From Rheinheimera sp. (GTDB lineage: Bacteria > Pseudomonadota > Gammaproteobacteria > Enterobacterales > Alteromonadaceae): a stretch of 64,000 bases of DNA. A model generated the notes under the pieces. The model ran no database searches and was not told the DNA's origin. It worked only from the letters and a program-made list of their open reading frames with translations. Both the position numbers and the translations under genes were made by a program. Below, in pieces: positions 9,763 to 17,735 of this stretch (its first letter is position 1; each line of letters opens with the position of its first letter). Where the stretch lies: contig NZ_JAUYGV010000007.1 in NCBI RefSeq assembly GCF_030690345.1, forward strand, positions 310,001-374,000, read 5' to 3'.

Positions 9763-10998
9763 ATGAGATTATCTTTTAACATGAAGTTTAATGCCGGCTT
9801 AGACGGCATATTAAACACCCAGAGCAAGATGAACCGTGCTCAGGATCAACTGACCAAACAAACGCGTATTTTGACACCGGCGGATGACCCTGCAGCGTCG
9901 GCTAAGGTGCTGGGGTTAGATCAAAACCTGGAACAGGTGGCGCAGTTTCAAAACAACAGTGTGCTGTTAAAAAATAATCTGGCACTGGAAGAAACCGTGC
10001 TGACTAATATGCGCACCTCAATTGACCGCGCCAGGGTGCTGGCCATCGCATCAGGTAACGGCGCTTATACTGAAAATGACAAAAAGGCTGTGGCGCAGGA
10101 GCTGAAAAACATTCAGGTAGAATTGCTGGATTTAATGAATACCCGCAATGCTGAAGGCGGCTATATTTTTTCCGGCTTTCAGGACAAAAAACAAAGTTAC
10201 AGTTTTAATCAGGCTACCGGCATTTATGAGTTTCAGGGTGATGATGGCCAAAAAGCACTGCAAATATCACCTACCATAGCGCTGCCCGGCAATGACAGTG
10301 GCAAAATGGTGTTCGAAAATGTCGATGCCAGGTTTAAAACAACAGCAGCCGTTATCAGTGCCGGTGGCGCCACTGCAGCTGAAGTTTCAGTTGCAGACCA
10401 AAGTCAGTTTGATGCCTTTTACAAACAAGCTTACGACAGTCTGACGCCAGCCAATAATGATTTCAGCGTGGCGCTGACAGCACCGTCAAATTATGAAATT
10501 CTGCAAAACGGTGTTGCTCTGGTGCCACCGGTAACCGGCGCTTTTGTTGCCGATGCGCCGATACAATTTAACGGTTTAACCATCACGGTAAGTGGTGCGG
10601 CTGCCGTGCCCGGCCAGATAGACTTTTCGCTGCAAGCGCCGGAAAAGAAAAATATTCTTACGACCATAGGTGAGTTTATTACCGCGCTGGAAACTCCGGG
10701 CCTGACAAATTTTGAGTTTAACGAAGCCATCAGTGACACTATTACCCAGGTTACGTCCTCGGCGTCGAATATTGATAGTTTCTTGTCAACTATTGGTGGT
10801 CGGGTAAATGTGCTGGACAGTGTGTTTGGTACCAATGAAGACTTGACGATTAACAATAAGTCTTACCGCGCGGATTTATCAGAGGTCGATTACGCCGCCG
10901 CCTTGACCGAAATCACCAAGCAGGAAATAGCATTGGAAGCCATTTCCAATACCTTTGTTAAGGTGTCCGGGGTAAGTTTGTTCGATTATATCCGCTAA
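9763..10998 (+). CDS. flgL: Flagellar hook-associated protein 3 FlgL
   Basis: Flagellin-like N-terminus following flgK; QDQLTKQTRILTPADDPAASAKVLGLDQ. Confidence 0.92.
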   Translation: MRLSFNMKFNAGLDGILNTQSKMNRAQDQLTKQTRILTPADDPAASAKVLGLDQNLEQVAQFQNNSVLLKNNLALEETVLTNMRTSIDRARVLAIASGNGAYTENDKKAVAQELKNIQVELLDLMNTRNAEGGYIFSGFQDKKQSYSFNQATGIYEFQGDDGQKALQISPTIALPGNDSGKMVFENVDARFKTTAAVISAGGATAAEVSVADQSQFDAFYKQAYDSLTPANNDFSVALTAPSNYEILQNGVALVPPVTGAFVADAPIQFNGLTITVSGAAAVPGQIDFSLQAPEKKNILTTIGEFITALETPGLTNFEFNEAISDTITQVTSSASNIDSFLSTIGGRVNVLDSVFGTNEDLTINNKSYRADLSEVDYAAALTEITKQEIALEAISNTFVKVSGVSLFDYIR

Positions 10999-11004
10999 GC
11001 AAGC

Positions 11005-11029
11005 AGCGCCGGGTAAGGCCTCCGGCGCT
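11005..11029 (+). other. Stem-loop after flgL (AGCGCCGG-N9-CCGGCGCT)
   Basis: 8-bp perfect GC-rich inverted repeat, no T-run; possible 3'-end structure. Confidence 0.5.
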
Positions 11030-11056
11030 ACTAATATAAAATTCTGCAAAAAATAT

Positions 11057-11083
11057 TCAAGTTTCCGCTGCCGGTTCCGATAC
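11057..11083 (+). promoter_or_regulatory. Putative sigma28 (FliA) promoter of flagellin 1
   Basis: TCAAGTTT-N11-TCCGATAC versus TAAAGTTT-N11-GCCGATAA. Confidence 0.8.
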
Positions 11084-11096
11084 ATAAGTATCAGGT

Positions 11097-11125
11097 GATA
11101 AACCCGAACAACAAACGGGTTTATC
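11097..11125 (+). promoter_or_regulatory. 5' leader hairpin of flagellin 1 mRNA
   Basis: GATAAACCCG-AACAACAAA-CGGGTTTATC, perfect 10-bp stem just after the predicted start site. Confidence 0.7.
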
Positions 11126-11153
11126 CGACAGAACAACAGTTGGGAGCACTATC

Positions 11154-11981
11154 ATGGCTTTATACGTAAACACTAATACTTCTTCATTAAATGCCCAGCG
11201 TCAGCTGTTCAATTCAGGTAATTCACTGGATACGGCATTTAAACGTTTGTCATCCGGTTTTCGTATTAACAGCGCTGCTGATGATGCCGCCGGCTTACAA
11301 ATTTCTAACCGCTTAACCAGCCAGATCAATGGTTTGGACCAGGCTGCGCGTAACGCTAACGATGGTATTTCGCTGGCCCAGGTGGCAGAGGGCGCGATGG
11401 AAGAGATCACCAACTCTTTACAGCGTATCCGTACCTTGGCTATCCAGTCGCAAAACGGTATCAACAGCTCGACAGACCGTGCTGCACTGCAAAAAGAAGT
11501 CACGGCGTTAAAAGCCGAAATGAGCCGGGTGGCAACCACTACCCAATTTGGTACGCAGAACCTGTTGGCCGGTGGCTTCTCTGCTACTTTCCTGGTGGGC
11601 GCCAATGCCGGACAGAATATCGATATTAAACTGTCACGTACCGGTGGCTACGGTACTAATGCGCTGGGTTTAAGTGCACTGAGCGTATCGTCAGTGGGTG
11701 GCGCTTCAGCTGCCTTAGCACTGATTGACACCGCTATCGGTGTCATTGATGGTACCCGTGCAGATTTGGGTGCGGTACAAAACCGCTTCCAGGCCACTAT
11801 CCGTAACTTAACCAATATTTCTGAAAACGTTTCCGGCGCCCGCAGCCGGATCCGTGACACTGATTTTGCTAAAGAAACTGCAGAGTTAACCCGTACACAG
11901 ATATTGCAGCAAACCAGTACCACGGTATTGGCGCAGGCTAACCAGCGGCCTCAGGCAGCATTAAGCTTACTGCAAGGTTAA
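11154..11981 (+). CDS. Flagellin (copy 1)
   Basis: MALYVNTNTSSLNAQRQLFNSGNSLDTAFKRLSSGFRINSAADDAAGLQISNRL; C-terminal TTVLAQANQRPQAALSLLQG. Confidence 0.97.
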   Translation: MALYVNTNTSSLNAQRQLFNSGNSLDTAFKRLSSGFRINSAADDAAGLQISNRLTSQINGLDQAARNANDGISLAQVAEGAMEEITNSLQRIRTLAIQSQNGINSSTDRAALQKEVTALKAEMSRVATTTQFGTQNLLAGGFSATFLVGANAGQNIDIKLSRTGGYGTNALGLSALSVSSVGGASAALALIDTAIGVIDGTRADLGAVQNRFQATIRNLTNISENVSGARSRIRDTDFAKETAELTRTQILQQTSTTVLAQANQRPQAALSLLQG

Positions 11982-11994
11982 TTCATAACCTGTT

Positions 11995-12021
11995 AAAAAG
12001 CCACCTGAAGGTGGCTTTTTT
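11995..12021 (+). terminator. Rho-independent terminator of flagellin 1
   Basis: AAAAAGCCACCTGAAGGTGGCTTTTTT. Confidence 0.9.
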
Positions 12022-12069
12022 AGTTTTGATGTGTTTTTTATAGTTAAGTATTTATTTATATAAATTATC

Positions 12070-12096
12070 TAAAGTTTTCTGTTTATTTTCCGATAC
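12070..12096 (+). promoter_or_regulatory. Putative sigma28 promoter of flagellin 2
   Basis: TAAAGTTT-N11-TCCGATAC. Confidence 0.88.
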
Positions 12097-12176
12097 ATAA
12101 ATAGCACGAAGATATAGCAAAAATCATCATTAAGGTGGCTTCTGTTAGTGTTTAATCAGGTATCAGGAGAGTTAAC

Positions 12177-13001
12177 ATGGCTTTGTATGTAAATACCAAT
12201 ACTTCATCACTAAATGCCCAGCGGCAGCTGTTTAATTCCGGCAATTCGCTGGATACGGCATTTAAACGTTTATCATCCGGTTTTCGTATTAACAGCGCTG
12301 CTGACGATGCGGCCGGCTTACAAATTTCTAACCGCTTAACCAGCCAGATCAATGGTTTGGACCAAGCTGCGCGTAATGCTAACGATGGTATTTCGCTGGC
12401 CCAGGTGGCAGAAGGCGCAATGGAAGAGATCACCAACTCTTTACAGCGCATCCGTACCCTGGCTATCCAGTCGCAAAACGGCATCAACAGCTCGACAGAC
12501 CGCGCTGCGCTGCAAAAAGAAGTGACGGCGTTAAAAGCCGAAATGAGTCGTGTTGCGTCAACCACTCAGTTTGGCGTAACCAATCTGTTAGCCGGCGGTT
12601 TCTCTGCGTCATTTTTGGTCGGCGCCAATGCCGGACAAAATATCGATATTAAACTGTCACGCACCGGTGGCTACGGTACTAATGCGTTGGGTTTAAGTGC
12701 ATTGAGTGTATCGTCAGTAGGTGGTGCCTCAGCGGCCTTAGCACTGATTGATACCGCTATCGGTGTCATTGACGGTACCCGTGCTGATCTGGGTGCGATT
12801 CAAAACCGCTTCCAGGCGACTATCCGTAACTTAACCAATATTTCTGAAAACGTCTCCGGCGCCCGCAGCCGTATCCGTGATACCGACTTTGCCAAAGAAA
12901 CTGCAGAGTTAACCCGTACACAGATATTGCAGCAAACCAGTACCACGGTATTGGCGCAGGCTAACCAGCGGCCACAAGCCGCGTTGAGTTTACTGCAGTA
13001 A
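12177..13001 (+). CDS. Flagellin (copy 2)
   Basis: Nearly identical to copy 1 at protein level. Confidence 0.97.
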   Translation: MALYVNTNTSSLNAQRQLFNSGNSLDTAFKRLSSGFRINSAADDAAGLQISNRLTSQINGLDQAARNANDGISLAQVAEGAMEEITNSLQRIRTLAIQSQNGINSSTDRAALQKEVTALKAEMSRVASTTQFGVTNLLAGGFSASFLVGANAGQNIDIKLSRTGGYGTNALGLSALSVSSVGGASAALALIDTAIGVIDGTRADLGAIQNRFQATIRNLTNISENVSGARSRIRDTDFAKETAELTRTQILQQTSTTVLAQANQRPQAALSLLQ

Positions 13002-13018
13002 TTTTGATTAACAGGATA

Positions 13019-13038
13019 AAGCCGCCTTTTGGCGGCTT
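13019..13038 (+). terminator. Hairpin after flagellin 2 (AAGCCGCC-TTTT-GGCGGCTT)
   Basis: 8-bp perfect stem; weak T-tract. Confidence 0.6.
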
Positions 13039-13063
13039 ATCTATTTGATATTAGTTAAAAAAC

Positions 13064-13090
13064 TAAAGAAAAGACTTTTCCCGCCGATAC
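13064..13090 (+). promoter_or_regulatory. Putative sigma28 promoter of flagellin 3
   Basis: TAAAGAAA-N11-GCCGATAC. Confidence 0.85.
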
Positions 13091-13152
13091 AGAATTAAGT
13101 CAGAAACTTTACCTTAATGCACAGCTGTTATTACTGTGCCAGGAACCGTGCT

Positions 13153-13980
13153 ATGCCTTTAGTCGTCAATACTAATCAGTCTTCACTGGCATCCCAGCGC
13201 TTGCTTAGCAACGCAACAGGTGGCTTAAGTACCAGCTTTGAGCGTCTTACATCCGGCTTTCGCATTAACCGCGCGGCGGATGATGCAGCCGGGCTGGTAA
13301 TTTCCAACGTGTTGACCAGCCAGGTGAATGGTTTGGACCAGGCGGTGCGTAATGCTAATGATGCGGTGTCACTGGTGCAGGTTACTGAAGGTGCGATGGA
13401 CGAAATTGCCACCAGCCTGCAACGTATGCGGGTGCTGACTATTCAATCTGAAAATGGCATTAATACCGCGGCTGACATTTCAGCAATTCAGCAGGAATAT
13501 GATGAGCTGGCGGCCTCCATTCAGAATATTGCCGATAATACCGAATTTGGTGGTATTAAACTGCTGGACGGCAGCACGCCTTCGGTAATTTTTCAGATTG
13601 GTGCTAACGCCGGTCAAAAAATTGAAATTGATTTATCCGCCGGCTACGGCAGCGGTGTTACCGGGTTGAATGTGGCGGCAGTGCAGTTAGGGGTTGATGA
13701 TGCGGCTGACTCACTGTTAGCGCTGGACCAGGCTATTTTAGCTATCGATGTCGGACGCACAGACTTAGGAGCCTGGCAAAATGTACTGACTACCACTATC
13801 CGTAATTTGAGCAATATCAGCGAAAATGTCTCTGCATCACGCGGCCGAATTCGCGATACCGACTATGCCAGAGAAACTACTGAACTTACGCGGACGCAAA
13901 TAATTCAGCAAAGCAGTACCACGGTATTAGCGCAGGCAAATCAGCGACCACAAGCGGCATTAAGTGTACTGGGTAATTAA
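13153..13980 (+). CDS. Flagellin (copy 3, divergent)
   Basis: MPLVVNTNQSSLASQRLLSNATGGLSTSFERLTSGFRINRAADDAAGLVISN; start set to 13153 after SD AGGAAC. Confidence 0.95.
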   Translation: MPLVVNTNQSSLASQRLLSNATGGLSTSFERLTSGFRINRAADDAAGLVISNVLTSQVNGLDQAVRNANDAVSLVQVTEGAMDEIATSLQRMRVLTIQSENGINTAADISAIQQEYDELAASIQNIADNTEFGGIKLLDGSTPSVIFQIGANAGQKIEIDLSAGYGSGVTGLNVAAVQLGVDDAADSLLALDQAILAIDVGRTDLGAWQNVLTTTIRNLSNISENVSASRGRIRDTDYARETTELTRTQIIQQSSTTVLAQANQRPQAALSVLGN

Positions 13981-14079
13981 AAAACATCCGGAATTGCGAC
14001 AAAATTATTTTTTATATCGCTGATATTTAATATCTTTTTATTTAAAATTAAAAAAACACAAAAAATTTAATTATTTCGC

Positions 14080-14106
14080 TAAAGTCACCGAAGTTACGGC
14101 CGATAA
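14080..14106 (+). promoter_or_regulatory. Putative sigma28 promoter of flagellin 4
   Basis: TAAAGTCA-N11-GCCGATAA (consensus -10). Confidence 0.9.
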
Positions 14107-14205
14107 ACTGGTTAAGCCAAGTTGCAGCTTGGCTCAATTAACGGGATAACCGTATTTTTAATCATAGTCGTACGTAGCTTGCTACCGAAGACTAAGGAGT
14201 GACTC

Positions 14206-15030
14206 ATGGCTTTATACGTAAACACCAATACGTCGTCACTGAACGCACAGCGTCAGTTGTTTAATTCAGGCAATAATCTGGATACCGCTTTTAAGCGTTT
14301 ATCTTCAGGTTTTCGCATTAACAGCGCAGCTGACGACGCGGCTGGCTTACAAATCTCTAACCGCTTAACCAGCCAGGTAAATGGCTTGGATCAAGCAGCC
14401 CGTAATGCCAACGATGGTATTTCAGTAGCTCAGGTTGCTGAAGGCGCGATGGAAGAGATCACTAACTCTTTGCAACGTGTTCGTACGCTGGCAATCCAGT
14501 CGCAAAACGGTATCAACAGTTCAACGGACCGTGCTGCACTGCAAAAAGAAGTAACAGCACTAAAAGCGGAAATGAGCCGTGTTGCTTCTGTAACTCAGTT
14601 TGGTACGCAAAATCTGTTAAACGGTACTTATTCAGCGTCTTTCCTGGTAGGTGCAAACGCCGGCCAGAACATTGATATTAAGTTATCGCGTACCGGAGGC
14701 TACGGCACTAATGCATTGGGCTTAAGTGCTCTGAGCGTATCGTCAGTAGGTGGTGCTTCAGCAGCTCTGGCGTTGATCGATACCGCTATTGGTGTAATTG
14801 ACGGTACCCGTGCTGACCTGGGTGCGATCCAAAACCGCTTCCAGTCAACTATCCGTAACTTAACCAATATTTCAGAGAACGTATCAGGCGCCCGCAGCCG
14901 GATCCGTGACACTGATTTCGCCCGTGAAACTGCAGAATTAACGCGTCAGCAGATCCTGCAACAAACCAGTACTACAGTATTGGCACAGGCTAACCAGCGG
15001 CCACAGGCAGCTTTGTCCTTATTGGGTTAA
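14206..15030 (+). CDS. Flagellin (copy 4)
   Basis: MALYVNTNTSSLNAQRQLFNSGNNLDTAFKRLSSGFRINSAADDAAGLQ. Confidence 0.97.
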   Translation: MALYVNTNTSSLNAQRQLFNSGNNLDTAFKRLSSGFRINSAADDAAGLQISNRLTSQVNGLDQAARNANDGISVAQVAEGAMEEITNSLQRVRTLAIQSQNGINSSTDRAALQKEVTALKAEMSRVASVTQFGTQNLLNGTYSASFLVGANAGQNIDIKLSRTGGYGTNALGLSALSVSSVGGASAALALIDTAIGVIDGTRADLGAIQNRFQSTIRNLTNISENVSGARSRIRDTDFARETAELTRQQILQQTSTTVLAQANQRPQAALSLLG

Positions 15031-15045
15031 ACTAATACGCGTAGT

Positions 15046-15073
15046 GGTGAATGCTTTAATTAAAGCTTTCACC
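15046..15073 (+). terminator. Hairpin between flagellin 4 and flaG, overlapping the flaG sigma28 -35
   Basis: GGTGAA-T-GCTTTAATTAAAGC-T-TTCACC inverted repeat with one T-T mismatch. Confidence 0.5.
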
Positions 15074-15087
15074 CTGCGCGCCGATAA
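15061..15087 (+). promoter_or_regulatory. Putative sigma28 promoter of flaG-fliD-fliS
   Basis: TAAAGCTT-N11-GCCGATAA. Confidence 0.88.
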
Positions 15088-15098
15088 AGGAACAGACT

Positions 15099-15488
15099 AT
15101 GAGTAGCATTAACGCTAATAATTCGTCAGCGCTGACTTATCCGTTAAATGCGGAAAAGCCGGCAAAAGTAGCTACAGCGTCGGAGCAAGACCCCGTAGCT
15201 ACCGTTACGCCAATACAGCAGAGTAAGCCGGAAGCCGCAGTAAGCCGTACCGAATTGCAAAATGCAGTGGATGTGGTAAATCAGGCAGTTGCTCTGGAGC
15301 AACGCTCATTAAGCTTTTCGATAGATGATGTATCGGGCCGTTCGGTGATCAAAGTGGTAGACTTTGAGACTGATGAGCTGATAAAACAAATTCCGTCAGA
15401 AGAGTTGTTAAAAGTAGCGCAGGATATTAAGCGGTTGCAGGAAGAAATGGGACAGTCCATTGGCTTGTTAATCGATAGCAAAGTGTAG
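15099..15488 (+). CDS. flaG: FlaG family protein
   Basis: LSFSIDDVSGRSVIKVVDFETDELIKQIPSEELLKVAQDIKRLQEEMGQSIGLLIDSKV. Confidence 0.93.
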   Translation: MSSINANNSSALTYPLNAEKPAKVATASEQDPVATVTPIQQSKPEAAVSRTELQNAVDVVNQAVALEQRSLSFSIDDVSGRSVIKVVDFETDELIKQIPSEELLKVAQDIKRLQEEMGQSIGLLIDSKV

Positions 15489-15497
15489 AGGTTTATT

Positions 15498-16961
15498 ATG
15501 TCGGGTATTAATTTTTTAGGTTCAGCTTCCGGTTTACCGCTGGAAGAGCTTGTCAGTACGCTGGTAAAGGTAGAGCGCGACAGTAAACTGGGCCGTATTG
15601 ATACCACGAAAAAGACCTTAGATGCCTCGCTCTCCGGCGTAGGGCAGCTGAAATCTGCACTTTCAGCTTTTCAGGATGCGATAAAAAAATTAGGCGGCAA
15701 TAATTTAAACGCCCGCGTTGCTACAGTTACGCAACCCACCGAGGATAAAACCTATATTGAAGCATCGGCCTCCAGCTCTGCTGTAGCCGCCAGTTTTGAT
15801 ATAAAGGTAAACCAGCTGGCATCAGGTAGCCGGCTGGAAAGTGCCGATTTGGCCTATGGCTCTGCCGATGACGTTATTTCCACCACCGATGGCACCTTGA
15901 CACTCACTGCGGGCAGCAAGAGCTTTGACGTTGAAGTTACCGCCGGCATGACGCTTAACCAGTTACGCCAACAAATTAATGCGCAGACAGATAATTTTGG
16001 CATCAACGCCAATATTATTAATGCCGGTGGCAGCGTCGGTACCAAGCTGGTGTTAACATCCAATGAAACCGGCGCCGGCAATGATTTGGTGATTACCAAT
16101 AACAATGCTGAGCTGGATGCCATCTCAACAGTACCTACCGGCGCGACAGCTGGTTTGACAGCCAGCCAGCTGGCGCAGGATGCCATTATAGAAATTGACG
16201 GCATCATTGCTACTAACAGCAGCAATACCTTTACCAACGCTATTCAGGATGTCAGCCTGACGGTGAAAGCCGTTACGCCGGATGGCAATAATGCCACTGT
16301 CGATATCGCCACCGATAAAGAAGCGGCTGAAGAGAATATTCAAAATTTTATTAATAATTACAATGTACTGGTTGATCAAATTGCTGACCTGACTAAAAGC
16401 CGTACTTTAGGCTCAGACGGTAAGACGGTAACGGCTGAGGGCGGTGCTTTGGCTGCAGATTCGTTGCCACGCTCTATTATGAATCAGCTCAAAGGCATGC
16501 TGGGTGGTGTGGTAGGCGAGTCAGGCTCTGAACTGGCGACACTGTATTCTATGGGCATTACGTTTGATAAAGACGGCAAGCTGGAAATTGCCGCCACCTC
16601 TGCTTTTGGCGGCGATTCCGGCCGTGTCCGGTTTGATAAGGCCTTAACTGAGAATTATGACGGTGTGGCGGCTATTTTTGGTGGTGATACCGGCCTGAGC
16701 GCTAAATTAGACCAATTCGTGTCACAATTTACCGAAGCCGGCGGCATTATTGCCAGCAAAGAGAGTTCACTGAAAATACAATTAGATAAAAACACTAAAG
16801 ATTTGGAAGCTGCTAACCGATATATAGATAGCTTTGAGCAAACGTTGCGCAAAAGGTATACCGCCCTGGATTCATTATTGGGCTCGATGCAGAATATGGC
16901 ATCAACAGTGACCTCGCAGTTGGCAAGTTTGCCCGGATTTGGAACCAATAAATCGAATTAG
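15498..16961 (+). CDS. fliD: Flagellar filament cap protein FliD
   Basis: GINFLGSASGLPLEELVSTLVKVERD; downstream of flaG, upstream of fliS. Confidence 0.94.
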   Translation: MSGINFLGSASGLPLEELVSTLVKVERDSKLGRIDTTKKTLDASLSGVGQLKSALSAFQDAIKKLGGNNLNARVATVTQPTEDKTYIEASASSSAVAASFDIKVNQLASGSRLESADLAYGSADDVISTTDGTLTLTAGSKSFDVEVTAGMTLNQLRQQINAQTDNFGINANIINAGGSVGTKLVLTSNETGAGNDLVITNNNAELDAISTVPTGATAGLTASQLAQDAIIEIDGIIATNSSNTFTNAIQDVSLTVKAVTPDGNNATVDIATDKEAAEENIQNFINNYNVLVDQIADLTKSRTLGSDGKTVTAEGGALAADSLPRSIMNQLKGMLGGVVGESGSELATLYSMGITFDKDGKLEIAATSAFGGDSGRVRFDKALTENYDGVAAIFGGDTGLSAKLDQFVSQFTEAGGIIASKESSLKIQLDKNTKDLEAANRYIDSFEQTLRKRYTALDSLLGSMQNMASTVTSQLASLPGFGTNKSN

Positions 16962-16972
16962 TGGAGCATCTT

Positions 16973-17407
16973 ATGAGTTACGGAATTAAAGCCTATAAAG
17001 CGGTTGGTATTAAAGATGATTTGGCGGTAGCCGATCCACATCGCGTTATTCAGCTGCTGATGCAAGGCGCGCTGGAAAATATGGCCAAAGCGAAAGGCTG
17101 TATTGACCGTAAAGACTTCGCAGGTAAGTCAGAAGCCATTTCTAAAGCTATCAATATCATTTCTGCTTTGCAGGGGTGTTTGGATATGAGCGCCGGCGAA
17201 ATCTCAGACAACCTGTTTTCCCTGTACGACTTTATGCTTAATCACCTTATTCAGGCCAGCCGGGATAAAAGCATCAGCAAGCTGGATGAAGTGATGGAAA
17301 TTTTATTAACGATTAAAGGTGCCTGGGATCAAATTCCGGTAAGCGATCGCGAAAAAGGCTATCAGCTGCAAGCGCAGAAAAATCAGCAGTTAGCTGTTGG
17401 TGCCTGA
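16973..17407 (+). CDS. fliS: Flagellin export chaperone FliS
   Basis: YGIKAYKAVGIKDDLAVADPHRVIQLLMQGALENMAKAKGCI. Confidence 0.93.
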   Translation: MSYGIKAYKAVGIKDDLAVADPHRVIQLLMQGALENMAKAKGCIDRKDFAGKSEAISKAINIISALQGCLDMSAGEISDNLFSLYDFMLNHLIQASRDKSISKLDEVMEILLTIKGAWDQIPVSDREKGYQLQAQKNQQLAVGA

Positions 17408-17721
17408 TGCCGGCAACTGAAACCGTTAAACAACAGTGCGCAGCCCTGCGCGCCGACATTGATAGCCTGATACGGCAACCCGACTATGATGTAGCCAGGG
17501 TTGCTGATTTGGTTGAGCAATTAAATCAGCATTTATGCCAAACTGTTCCCCCGCAGGACAAAGTTGAGTCTTTTGCCGTGTTTCTGCAGCAAAACCTTGA
17601 CTGGCTACAGGCAACAATGGCAAAACTGTCAGCAGATAAAGATGCTGTAGCCGGCAATATGTTAGAAATAAAAAAGGGCCAGCGCGCCCGGCATAGCTAC
17701 GGCCAACATAACCAACAATAA
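17407..17721 (+). CDS. Small protein downstream of fliS, FliT-like chaperone candidate
   Basis: Position immediately after fliS, ~104 aa helical; weak sequence signal. Confidence 0.5.
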   Translation: MPATETVKQQCAALRADIDSLIRQPDYDVARVADLVEQLNQHLCQTVPPQDKVESFAVFLQQNLDWLQATMAKLSADKDAVAGNMLEIKKGQRARHSYGQHNQQ

Positions 17722-17735
17722 AATCAGGCTCTTGC

